DNA from: Casuarius casuarius
Lineage: Eukaryota > Chordata > Aves > Casuariiformes > Casuariidae
DNA length: 64,000 nucleotides
Assembly: GCA_003342895.1 (NCBI GenBank)
Contig: PTFA01000193.1
Span: 531,255-595,254 of the forward strand
Reading direction: 5' to 3'
The notes beneath the pieces were generated by a model, which made no database searches, was not told the DNA's origin, and saw only the letters and a program-made list of their open reading frames with translations. Of this stretch, positions 1-11,270 are shown piece by piece; the first letter of the stretch is position 1, and every line of letters starts with the position of its first letter. The position numbers were made by a program, and so were the translations under genes.

Positions 1-1729
1 GCTGCTCCTTAGGTAACTGGGGCTTTTAAAGGAGCTACACTGGATCTGGACAACTGTGTAACTAGAAAATGCTATTAAATCCTGTGGAGAGAGAGAGGGG
101 CCGCTGTTCTATGCTTGTCCTCTGTGTCACCCTGTTCTGAAAGTCAGAGCAAGGTCCCTGCACATCAGAGTTAGATATCTTGCCCCAGTGAACAATTTAT
201 TAGCATTGCCAACTTAGACACTAGAGCAAAATTGAAACAGATCCACTGCTTAAAATGGGGCACGGAAAATCGAAGGTTTCTTTCTCCTCATGTGTGTCAT
301 TCTGGACCTTATCCTAGCAGTTCCTGCAAGAAGCTGCCTTGGGAACCAGATCACAGACCCAGAAGACAGAGCAGGGACGGAGCCCAGAATATCTTTGGAG
401 CTGCCAGAACTCGTGTTGCAAAGCAATTGCGTGCAGAGGACAACCAAGGTTGGTCCAGCGCAGCGGAAAGCTGCAGCCTGGGGGGGGAGAAGCCCGGGCT
501 GCAACCAGGAAGGCAAAGCAGAGAGCGAGCGCCGGACGGGCAGGGCAGCAGGCGGGCAGGAACCCGGGCAGCACGGAGGCAGAGTACAAGCCCGGAGGCT
601 GCCGTGGAGAGCAGGTTGCCAAAGGAGGTGTTCAGAAGCTGTCACAGTCCGTAGCACCTCCTTGGGAGAGACGCTTACAGCTATCGAGGGAGCAGGGAAG
701 GAAACGAGTAACTTCTCCTCCCGTTTCCGCTTACCCCGCCATTAGCTCGGCATTGCCACATTTTACACGGTGGACGCGTGCACTGAATGCAGCCAGAGCC
801 AGTGCTGCTGCTGAAACCAATGTTTCCCACTTGGCTGCTTTAAAACCTTCCACTAAGCACAACACACAAATAATAAAACCAGGAACATATCACCAGCAGA
901 ATCTCAGAGCCCCCGTGGGCCAATTTCCTCCCCGTCTGTTTCCTTTCCACAGCCTGGTTAGGGTAATCAAACAATCCGGGACTCGCTAATGACCCAGCAT
1001 AATCTCTCCCACCAATACCGCAGGCATAAAATATCATGTTTTCCTGAATCAGGCTAAATCTCCTTAGCTTCTTAGCTTTATCCTCTCACCTCCGGGCTGG
1101 ATGCAAAGCCAAGGGCAGGGGGAGGAGGACGGAGGACGTCAGCTGGAAATCTGGAACACTGCGTTTTTGTATTTTTGCGTTTTTTGTTCTGTTTATACGG
1201 CCCTGACAAAGAACACAGGGCCAGAGGCCTCAGGAAGGGTTTCACACTGCTCGTACCGTTCGCATGTAAGTGGAACAGAAGCGGAAAGGACCCAGTGAAA
1301 GGGTGTAGGTAAGAGGATGAGAAATATTGGTAGGCGTTTACAGCAGGAAACTCAGCAGGGCCAGCCAGCTTTGCAGCTGCTCACTCCTCTACGAGGACTC
1401 CAGCAATACCGAAGCCTCAGTCCTTCAGCCTGGGAAATTCTCACGTAGCATTACACAACCAAGAAGTCTAAACCTTGCAGTTTCAGAGGAAAGTTCTTCA
1501 ATATAATCCAGGGGAGACATCAGGGCCCATAAAGCAGGGAGCAAAAGACAAAGGAAATCCTAAAATAACATTGAAAAGAAAAACCTCATTACACGCTCAA
1601 GGCTTGACTCGTATTTTCAGGCTTTGGGCCAGGGATAGATGTAATTCTCTCCCTGTGGTGCTCTGCAGCAGGTTAGCTATAGTTTTGAAAGCTGTGGCCC
1701 CAAAAGGGTTGCCTCACCCCTGGCAATAC
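1..1729. other. Non-coding stretch, no gene recognised
   Basis: No recognisable protein, RNA gene or dated repeat is visible. Positions 340-640 are GC- and purine-rich with an 8-G run near 480, and several overlapping frames on both strands stay open there (for example 339-989 plus and 250-657 minus). Simultaneous openness in several frames is what GC-rich non-coding DNA gives, and the translations are Arg/Gly/Gln/Ser-rich without domains. Positions 840-1080 are more AT-rich and unremarkable. I see no convincing promoter or splice architecture. Confidence 0.6.
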
Positions 1730-1852
1730 CGTCATTTTATGCCTGGGGACCCAAGGCACAAGGGGACAGAGTGACCTTGGGTAAAAGGCCACCAGAAGCG
1801 CACAGCCAGGCTGGGACTGAAAGTCACGTCTCAAGCCCGAGGTTTCCGAGTC
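1730..1852 (-). mobile_element. MIR-like SINE fragment (antisense)
   Basis: On the plus strand the order of motifs is that of a reverse-complemented MIR core: a CATTTTA block at 1733, GGGGAC then CAAGGCACA at 1745-1760, GACAGAGTGACCT at 1765-1777, CACAGCCAGGCTGGGACT at 1801-1818 and CACGTCTC at 1825-1832. This matches the remembered MIR antisense order (ATTTTACAGATG, GAAACTGAGGCACAG, GTGACTTGCCCAAGGTCACAC, CAGAGCTGGGA). The copy is heavily diverged and its ends are approximate. Just downstream, 1880-1910 carries a sense-orientation CCTCAT...GTGAAAATGGGAT string that could be a second, oppositely oriented fragment. Confidence 0.55.
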
Positions 1853-4800
1853 GCCGCCCCAGCCTTCCTCCCTAGCAGCTTCCTCATTCCCGTCTCTGTG
1901 AAAATGGGATTTTCCCTTGCCTGTCTGCCTGCTGCAGCCAGCCTCAGCCTCTTCCAAACAGCTGCCGCCAGACGGACGAACAGCTCTGGGCAATTCAGCG
2001 CTGGGCGGGTGGGGGACACAGGCAAGAAGATGCGTCTCTCCCCCAAGCACCCAGCAACGGGTGTCGTTTCTTGCCCTGCTATTTCGGGCAGCTCATTTTT
2101 CAGGCCTTAACCTAAAAGAGGTGCCACCTACTCTGCCACCTGAGTCGCGCTTAATCCTACCCAAGGTTGCCACATGTCTCAGCAGCACGGAAAAAACAAA
2201 AGCTCTCATCCAAACAATTACCTTTCCCGCATGCCGGAAAACATCACTGAATCGCTCGGGAGAGCTCTGAATTGGGCAGTTATCACTCCTGCGGATATTT
2301 ATGAGCTGACATCTTCATTTGCAGGCCCTTTGGGAGGAAGCGGGAGAAAAAGAGGGTTGTTTTGGTTCTCTCTTTTTATCACATTGCTCAGATATGGAGG
2401 CAATTTAATAAAGGCGCCTATTTTACATCCAGAGGCCTTTCAAACTCCCAGGACACACAGGTTGACAGCTATTAACGGTTCCTGAGAAGGGCAGTATCTC
2501 CAAACACTTTTCGCCCCGATCCCGGACTGCAAGCGTTCAGCCGCGTGTGGCATGCAGTCCAGGGGAAGCGGCTGCTGAAGGGAACTTTCTGCTCTAGGCG
2601 GGAGGCGAGCTCCGGAGGCGATAACCACACCTGGGATTCAAAGCCCTGCACGGTTCCAGCCCGGCAGGTAACGTATTTTAGGTTGGAGAAGAGAGGGAGA
2701 GAGAAAGAAGGCACGAGGACCAAGTACATCCAGGAACATTTCAGCAGTTGCAAGTTTAATTCCAGCCTCCCCCACCCCTCCATGGGACCTGTTGTTTTTT
2801 TTATTATTATTGCTCTCATTTTCTGTGTGTGAATAGCAGTAATGAGGCCAGTGACTGCACGTCTCCGGCTGCAGTAATAATGTGCCTATTTATCTCCTCT
2901 GCCTAGCTTGTTGCTCATGTACCGTATCAGGGCTTCATACATAGAGATTTTTTTGGTTACAAATGTGGTAATTTGAGGTTTTGCAAAGACTCTCCTGGAC
3001 TCAAGGTGGGCTGGCGAATGCTAAACTTGCTGGCACACATGGCAGACGCAGCCTTGAACTTCCAGCTGCGGAAACGGGCAACGTGCCCATTTTCAGGTAC
3101 ACACCGAACGGGCAACCACGGGCTTTTCCCCAGCTGTATCCAGCCAGGCTCCGAGATGTCAGTGTGCCGGTCGGCGCGCGTCCCTTGGGCCTTTCCGGCC
3201 TGTGGCTGGCTACAGGAGCAGGCGAAACGAAGCGCTGTGACCTGCACACTGTGGAGGAGGCTTGTAGGAACGAGAAGACTGACAGATTCCCTGGAAATAC
3301 GTGGCCAGTCGGTTTGACTCGATCAGAACCTGCCACCTGCAAACCGCATCCCTGAGGATGGCGTTTCGAAGCCGGGGGATGCATCACGCTTCTGTGGGGC
3401 CACAGTGAGTTGGAAATGCAAGTGGATGGGCTCACAGGGGCCGTTTTAGGAAACGTACAGTTCAAACATGCCCAAAGAATGGGCATGATGGGAAAATCCT
3501 TCATAACTCTTTTGATGAGTAGTGGAGAGCGAGTCGATGCAGACAAACGAAGGCCAAGGCACTATTTATCTCACCCGAAATTGCTTGTGTGATTGGAGAA
3601 TGCCTACCAGCTTGCAAATACAAGAAACAGAGAGAAAATGCCAGAGAAGACAGGTGATGAACCTTTTCTATCAGATCCAGACCTCCTGCATCCGAGCAGC
3701 TTTCAACTGGAAGCTCCAGTTGGAGAACCCCCCAAAAGAGATATATCCTGCAAGGTGGTCCCAAAACTGCTTGCAGCACATGCCTAAAGGAAGCACAAGC
3801 TGCTCTAGAAAGGCTTTATCCTTTCCTCATCACTGCAGGATCCCAGCATCTCGCAGCAGAGTATTAAACAGTGTGATTACCATTTATCATATGACATTTT
3901 TCCTGTAGCTGGAGGGAAAAGTTGTATCTGGCAGAAAGTCTCCTTTTGCTAAGCGATATTTTTCTTCTCAATATATAGCAACATCCACTGCACTTGGAAC
4001 AGTAGACGGGAGAGCTTAACTTGGTCCTTAGCTGCCAGAGGCCAAGGGTGTATTGATATTGCTCATAAGGAGGGATCTTGGGAGCAGCTGTGAGCACAGC
4101 ATGTCCCTTGAAGTGTCCATCTCCTGCTCACCCAAGGCCTGGCAGACAGCTTGCAGTGCTGGCACAAAGTCTGGGGACAGCTTGGCCAGGAGCGTCCGGC
4201 AGCAAAACACCGCAGCCGCAGCTGGTGAGCGGGTGGGCACCCTGGGTGCCACCTGCTCCGGAAGGTGACCCCAGCTGTGTCTCTGTCTCTGCCTGCAGCC
4301 GTACAGCTGGGCGGCCAGGCAATCTGTGCTTGTCCCACGGGAAGCTCACAAGAAACACCAACATTTATGGACTGAGACCGCTTACGGACTTGACGTCCAG
4401 CTCGTGTTTCTGAGCGCTGTGCTGAGCACTGGCACCTCACAGGCCAAACCTCCTAGGGCAGTGGAAATGGAGGGATTTTTTGGGCCACCTAATATTCGTT
4501 GCTTTACTGAGGATGACAGCAGGCAACACCAGTGAGAAACGTATGTGTGTTCAGTGCCCTCAAGCTATCCTTTTGCTACTTCAGGCAGAAAAAGAGTTCT
4601 CAGGAGAAGGGAATAGTGACAGCTGAAGCTGACCTTCAGGCTATGCTGGTTTGTTACATCTGTCTTCCCTTTTCAAAGGAAGGCCCCTGGAGAGAGCTAA
4701 TATCCTTCATTAGACCAACAACCCTGTTTTCAGCTGCTCCGCGGACAATGGGACTGGTGCTGTGTTACTGCAAAGCAGCCTCATGCAAACCAGAGGAGAG

Positions 4801-5329
4801 GCCTCCCCGCTCTGCCTCCCGATTCCTTCTAATGTGGCTTCAAGAGCAAAAATGCCTGAACACAGAGAAGAAAAGGCAAAGAGGAAACAAGATAAACTGT
4901 ATAATCCCACTTCAAAGGCTCCCCCAGCTGTGCTGCACTGCATGGGAAGAGCAGCCTGAAAAGATGCATTTCAACCGTCCCAGGGTATTCTGTGCCCTGT
5001 TGTCCCATACCGCGTGCGTGTTCGCGTGCCGTGGGGCAGGCAGCCAGGGTGGAGGGAGCAGAAAGTGTGTCCTTACTTCCAAAGTCCTTTTGTGAAGCTG
5101 CCACACTCACCGAACGCTTCTTTTCTTGACTGCATTTTGAAGATACAATCTCTATTCACCAGCTGAAAGCTGAATCCTCTCTCCGGCCTACATCCTTTAA
5201 ACTGCTGGGGGTCTAACCAAGAATTCGAATACAACATCACAGCTGGCAGCTTCCCTGAGGACCACCACGTCACACTCATGCAGGAGGTGTGAGCGGGGGT
5301 AAGACCGGGACCCAGGGCTGGGGATGACT
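1853..5329. other. Non-coding stretch, no gene recognised
   Basis: Unique-looking sequence. Positions 2270-2430 and 2850-2960 are AT-rich blocks that look like regulatory DNA more than decayed repeats. A T-rich run with short TTA repeats lies at 2791-2812. Positions 3130-3240 are locally CpG-rich (around GGTCGGCGCGCGTCC at 3168-3182) but too short to call a CpG island. Open frames such as 4532-5095 plus (187 codons) and 3001-3546 minus (181 codons) have no domain, no coding-like composition and no splice context that I can recognise. Confidence 0.55.
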
Positions 5330-5412
5330 CATGTCCACCACTGGCTTTCACTGAATTTCCCCCATTCTCAGTAACCCTGTCTATAAAACAGGAATAATGT
5401 TATACTTGACCC
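5330..5412 (+). mobile_element. MIR-like SINE fragment
   Basis: The sense-orientation MIR core is visible in order: CCACCACTGGCTTTC at 5335-5349, a cytosine/thymine-rich block at 5355-5380 standing for the CTCAGTTTCCCCATC segment, then TCTATAAAACAGGAATAATG at 5380-5399 matching TCTGTAAAATGGGAATAATG, then ATACTTGACC at 5402-5411. The copy is old and the boundaries are approximate. Confidence 0.5.
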
Positions 5413-7634
5413 TGGCAGATAATAACTGGAGAAAGCTAGGTAGGAATTAACAGCCTGTTTTCTAAATATGATGTCACTAAAAGCTTCTGAAGAGACAGAC
5501 AAAATGATTTATATTCCGGTGTCTGACAAACATTTATGAGAAAGGAGGCATCTGCTAGAACTGTGCTTCCACTGTGCTTTCATTTAAGCCGTAAGAACAA
5601 TAAATGGTGCTTTCCAAAGATTCTCTGGAAAAAAAAATAGCCAAAGAGGAGGTGAGGCACAACAAGCTTGATGTTCCCAATGAGACTGCTCAAAGACTTT
5701 CCATTAAAATGATTTTTTGAGTGCAAGTGGGGCTTCTTATGCTAAAAAAAAATGTTCACAAAATGTATGTTCTTCCCAAGCAGAGGTTTTGTCTGAAAAT
5801 GAAAGGCCATTTCTTGGCTGAAAAGTGGTGTTTGGGGGCCATAAAGCTGTTTGTTTGTTTTTTGATGATGAATGAACATTTTCAGTAAACAAACCATAAC
5901 AAAATGAAAAAAATAAAACCACCCCAAACCCGCATCAGGTCAACTCTGTGACATAGAAAGAACAGGTAGGGGAAAAAAATCACAAAGAACACTCAAATAT
6001 CCTCAAATTCTGTATACTTTTCATCCACAAGTAATTAATTTGCCGGCAAGTAACAATATAAAGCCGTCTGGAGAACAGACAGAATCCAGCCTTCACTCCC
6101 CTTTCACCCTCTCTGCACCAACTAAACAACCCCTGGGCTCCCACCCTCTCCTGGCGACTGCAGCGATCTGCTTCTTTTGCGAAATAGGCAGAGCATCTGC
6201 ATCGAGAAGGATGTCCCGTTTTCACCGTGTTCTCTGCACAGACGCACAGAATCCAGACCCTTAACTCCTGTTTACCAAAAAGGTGAGCTCTGCAGAGGAA
6301 GCAGACAGCTGCGCTGGGTGTCACGTCATGGTGAGAGGCACCATCAGAGGCTATTTTGCACCCACTTCCATAGCTGTTGGGAGCAAAGCTGGGCAGAGAT
6401 ATGTCTGGCATTTCAGAGTTTTCCCTCTTTGATGTAAAGCCAAAATGGCCTGCAGAAAATTCTGCTTAGCATGATGGAAACTAATTCTCCAGCCTCTCCA
6501 GTCAGGACTGCAGTGCCAACAACGGGGAACCATGATACAGCAGGTAAAATACTAACTAATTAAGCAGGCATCAGGAAGGCAGTCAAGGCTGCTTGCTGTT
6601 ATTTATCACTTGTATTGCAGCACCACCTACATGTTCCTGACACAGAGCACAACTCCATGGCATCACGCCCTGAAGAAGCACAAAATAAAAAGAGTATTTA
6701 GGGTGTGTTGCAGTTCAAGATTAAATCCAACTGCCTACATGCAAGCTAGGGGCTTGGCTGAATTGCTGACCATAAGCATCATGCCGTTGGAGATGTGCTG
6801 CACTCCTCCTGGCTTCCAGCATCCACACAGGTCTCCCCTACGTCTCAGGTGACACCTGACAGCCTCGTGCAGATGTCTTGATCTCAAATGGCACTGGATG
6901 GCTGTGTCTGGGCAACTCAGTCGAGCCCTGGGTTTTCCTGGGATGCAGTGTTAGCTTAGGCAGCAGATGTGCCTCTTGACACCTACATGTGACCAATGTG
7001 TGTTTAGGTGTCGTGTTTTGGGGCTGAACCCACCTATTCTGTCCCAAAGAGTTTCTGAAGGAAGCACAACAGCAGATACATGAAGGCTGAGTCCTTCTCA
7101 CCCAAATTAGAGGACAGAGATCATCTGATTAAATGTCAAACAGAAGCACACGCAGAGAAATAGCCTGGTCCAGACAACACTGGATTTTGGGGTGCATTTC
7201 ATCTCTTTCTAAAGACGACACTTACACTTGCACAGCTGGAACATGCTCTGTTCTCCATTGTCTGGATTCAGGGACTATGAGGGAGGTCAGGACAGCTAGC
7301 TCAGCTGGAGACACACTGTAGATACACTCAGTCAGTGAGATGAATCCCACCCTTGTGAATTCAGACAGAGCGATGGAAAGGGTCAAGGCTACAGTGAAAT
7401 CATACTGGTCAACTTAGTATAAGCAGTTTTGGCCTAGCAAGTTTCTTCGCATCGTTATCATTTTCTAACTGCCTTGGTGAAGATGACTTTTTAGAAAGGA
7501 ACAGGACAAATACATCAACCTGACAGATCTGGATCGATCAGTTAAAAAGAAAAGAAAAAAAGTCACTTCTCCATAAAAAAGGAGAGGAAACTTTGAAAGC
7601 TAAGTATTAGCCCAATCACGACATTATAAGCCTT
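5413..7634. other. Non-coding stretch, no gene recognised
   Basis: AT-rich unique sequence from 5413 to about 6060, then mixed composition. Poly-A runs occur at 5628-5636 and 5742-5750. Positions 6940-7025 carry repeated TTAGG/GGTGT words (see the finding on the TTAGG-type dispersed family). No RNA gene, splice-flanked frame or CR1 segment is seen. Confidence 0.5.
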
Positions 7635-7676
7635 GTGCTAGAGATGCTATTAATTGTAATTCAATTGCTCTAGCAC
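7635..7676. repeat. 42-bp palindrome with exact 9-bp arms
   Basis: GTGCTAGAG at 7635-7643 is the exact reverse complement of CTCTAGCAC at 7668-7676. The 24-bp spacer is AT-rich and holds a smaller inverted repeat (AATTG at 7652-7656 and CAATT at 7662-7666 around TAATT). The element lies in a block (about 7600-7740) dense in homeodomain-type cores (TAATTG, ATTAAT) followed by TGACAGCC at 7681-7688, a TALE/Meis-type core. The inverted repeat is seen directly; any function is inference. Confidence 0.75.
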
Positions 7677-10600
7677 TGGGTGACAGCCAATGCCGTAATG
7701 GATTTTAAAGACAAAGTAGCTGCTATTTTGTGTAAGGCGATGCTAGCGATGCAAACTGTCCGAATGGCATAGCGGTTAACTGAGATGCTGGAAATCTCAA
7801 TGGATGATTTTACCCTTGTGGGGAGTTTTAACATCAAGGAAGCAGTTTAGAAGGCAGCAGTTCTGGAAAGAAGATGCCTCAACTGAGCCAGCTTTGAAAG
7901 GTCTGCAGTAAAGCAAAGGTACTTATGAGAGAGGAAGGGAGAGGGACAGTGTAAGATTGTTTAGTAGCACAAGTATCAAGGCAGAGAACCAAAGATGCTC
8001 CCAAGTATATGGACAATTGCCCACACAGAATTCTTCCAGCTCACTAGTTTTCCAATTCAGGAAAAAAGTAGAATAACCATCTTTCATGGACAACCTGCTT
8101 CTGGCATGTCAGATGGGGCAGGGAGCACTGGGAAGCACCACCTCTTCTGAACAGCCCTTAGAGCTCAGCTAGAGAACAGCTTAGAGGCACTGCACGGAGG
8201 GATGCACCTTCAGCTCTGTCTCCAGGTGTCCAAGGCTGGGAGAAGTCACAGAAACCCTGATAGTCAAGCAGAGTGAGAGAGGTGCCAACACTAGTGAGGA
8301 GAAACACAGACCCCAGAGTGTGGAGAATGCCTTCCACTCAAAAATTTATTTTGACTTGGATAACGCTTCTAGCACTGCTTCAGAGTGGCCATTCTTCCAT
8401 CCTTCAGAAAAGAAAGCCCTTAGAGGGTGCTGAGAGAACAAACTGTGCTCAGAGGGCAAGGAACATTAAATGGGAGCCAGATCATGGCTCAAACTGAAAG
8501 TCCCTACCTATGTCTGGGAAGCACTCAGCTCTAGCTAAGGAGCTGTTTGCAAGACACCAGAAACAAAGGCAAATAAATGCAAAGTGTCCTCAAGCTACAG
8601 CTAATATGTAGTGAGATGTTTTGCATCTGTACTCCCACACTATGAAAAATAGATCTAAGGTTATAAGTAGATCACTATAAACTTAAAGCATTAGCCCTGA
8701 AGTTAAGCCTTCTCTTCTCTTCATACAGCCTTCCAGTTTAAAACCTTTTTTACAACTTGTGCTTGATCTGTGCCTCAGCTGTGCTCTGAGTTTTTTCATT
8801 TCTTGGGATTACTTATTAGAGTCTGTGTGTGAACTAAATTCCAACTGGAACTTAACTGCGATTCTCTGACTGCAGGGTATTGTGCTTGGTTATAAACTGT
8901 GAAAGAAGGCACATTGAATAAACTGCTGAGATTCTGCAATTCTCACAATGTGAAGGAGGAACTTTGGACACAGCAGACCTGTGAGATATGAAGATTTTCT
9001 CCCTCAAAGTTTTTCCAATAGCTGCATGAATAGAACATAGGATTAGGACATGAAAGCCCTAAATCAAATCACTACTCTGTCCTGGGAAGAATAAGACTTG
9101 AACTAAACTCCTTCTCTTTGCAGGTGAAAATTAAATCACTGAAAAGTTATTTCACTGTTCTGAATCACTAGACAGGTGCTTCTCTAAGCAAAAATCCATC
9201 TGAACTCATCCAGATATGAGACTCCAAGGTCACTGGTCTCAAATCCGGCATCATAATCTCATTACACTACGAGTCTTATAGAGCCATGATGACTCTGATC
9301 CAAAATCTCCTCCAAGATTGCCTACAACTGGTTTAATTGCCAGTTTGACCCTGACTTAAGAAGAACATGTTTTTTTTAATTGAGTGTAAAACAGTGTCTA
9401 GTGCTATTCCCACCACATAGTCCAGAGGAGCCGATTTCTCCCTGTTCCCTCTGGCTTGAAATAGATAGGATCTAAAGACACCCTTAGCTGATTATTAACA
9501 ACATTAGCACAGAAAGGTCAAAGGTGGCTGTCACGCAGGTGACATTAGAGCTGAGGAAGGAAGAATGATAACTTTGCAAGGAGCAGTAGTCCCTGGAGGC
9601 CATACAGAGGGGAGGGCACGAATCCTGCAATGGGCAGATAGGTCACCTCTGTTGAGGGTGACCACAGGGTTGCACCAGACCTCATCACCTGTTTTTCACA
9701 GTCCCTGGGCTTTGATGGAAATCAGTAATTCATTCTGACTCCAAAGTCTCCAAACTAACTGAACATCTCACCTCTCCAAAGGACATCTAGCGTGTTCTGC
9801 AGCAGTGCCTCTCCTCCCCAAACATAACGGCTAGATGCCTGAAGTAAACACATGTCCATCTTCCTGTCACCAGGACACCAGTAAAATCAGTGTGGGAGGT
9901 TCCCAGGGGTTCAGAAATCACCAGAGAGGTTCTGTTTTCTTTGTGAGCATAGAAAAAGGTTAATATCTGTATATTAACCTATAGATACATAAAAAAGCAT
10001 GGAAAATACATATTTGCTAGTCACAAAGCAAAGAGGAATACAGATTTCATGGAAACGGTTGCAATTTTCCCCCCTTTTTATTTTTAATTTGATTATCTCT
10101 GTTGACTAGGCTTTTCTGTGGGAGTCAAAGAACGACTAGGCTTGAAGGCTGAACTCTCATTCACCTCAGCAGAAGCTCTGCACCGACTCAGACCGGAGGG
10201 CATTGGTAGGGAAGAGGCAGGAAAACTTGTCTTGTCCTTATTCGACCTATTTTGTAAGCAGAAAACATCAACCTGCAGATCTCTCCTTGGTATTCCTAAT
10301 AACCCTGAGGAATTCCAGATGAGAAAGAGAAGATTTTGTTTACTTTGCCTGGCTGAGAAATCCTCCTTCCTGTAGTATTTTATAACCAGTTTGCTCCTAG
10401 AAATGCTTCGGCCCAAAGTCAGACCCAGAGGACACAGGGTGGAGGAAGAAACTGCAAGCTCAGTGGTGGCTAAGATGCTGCCTAAGGGAGGGCTTCACCT
10501 GCAAACAGCTAAACTGAGGGAAGAAATACGAAATTCTTCCCCAACTTTAATGTGTGTAATCTGAAATTATACTGCTGAAGAGAGTCTGATTTGTGTGTCT

Positions 10601-10679
10601 GGAAGGGAACACGATTATTATTTTCCAGCATCTTTCAGAAGCACCTGAGATGAAGCAAGGACCAAACAACACCGCTACA
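7677..10679. other. Non-coding stretch, no gene recognised
   Basis: Mostly unique AT-balanced sequence with few open frames, which itself argues against exons. A tRNA-like string near 7758-7803 was examined and rejected. Positions 9980-10090 are AT-rich with short T and A runs. The opposing open frames at 10093-10416 (minus) and 10118-10375 (plus) show nothing recognisable. Confidence 0.55.
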
Positions 10680-11270
10680 TCAGAAGAATTAAATTGTCTC
10701 TTTATTTTAAAGCATCACAGTAAAATTATCAGGCTTTGAAATTTCACTACTGCAAGGAGATTGGTTTCTTTCTTTAAATCTTCCCAAAGATAATCTGGAT
10801 AATACATTTTTTAGGGATACAAAGTCATCTAGTTTCATTTCCTACTCACTAGGGGGAAAAATATGTTTTTAAATGGAAAATTATCCATTTTGAATGGAAT
10901 CTGGATGTAAAGGCCAGTTAAGCTCCATCAGAGATAATCGAACCCATATTATTGTCAAGTCCTTTAAAGAGACACATTTCTATAATAATTTCAGAGAGAT
11001 ATTCTTTCTCCCTGTCTTGTTCCAAAGCCTTTTACTGGTAACAACCATGAGTTTGCAAGGTTTGTGAGTTATGATGGTCCTTTGCTGGGTTTTTTTATGA
11101 GATAAATGCATAGTCCTATGCACGATGCAACATTTTAGTCGAATCATTTCTGTTCAGACAGTATATTCAATATTATGTAATGTCTTTCATATCAGCCTTA
11201 TACTGATGAAGCTGCCATAAATCTCTGGTTTGGGCTATTACCCAAGTCCTGTTTATAAGGTAGTTCGACC
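10680..11270. other. AT-rich block, possible regulatory DNA
   Basis: A 590-bp AT-rich block with no open frame of note, no transposon signature and little simple-sequence drift. It contains several TTTAAA, ATTA and TAAT cores and reads like slowly evolving non-coding DNA rather than decayed repeat. Conservation cannot be assessed from one sequence, so this is a weak, inferential call. Confidence 0.2.

Noticed and set aside
339..989. 216-codon frame in a GC-rich patch
   Set aside because: Several frames on both strands are open over the same bases, which is expected from composition; Arg/Gly/Gln/Ala-rich and unrecognisable.
7758..7803. tRNA-Ser-like string (GTCCGAATGGCATAGCGGTT then TGGAAATCTCAATGG)
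   Set aside because: A 5-bp anticodon-like stem (GAGAT/ATCTC) can be drawn, but position 33 of the loop is not T and neither a T-arm nor an acceptor stem can be found at the right distance.
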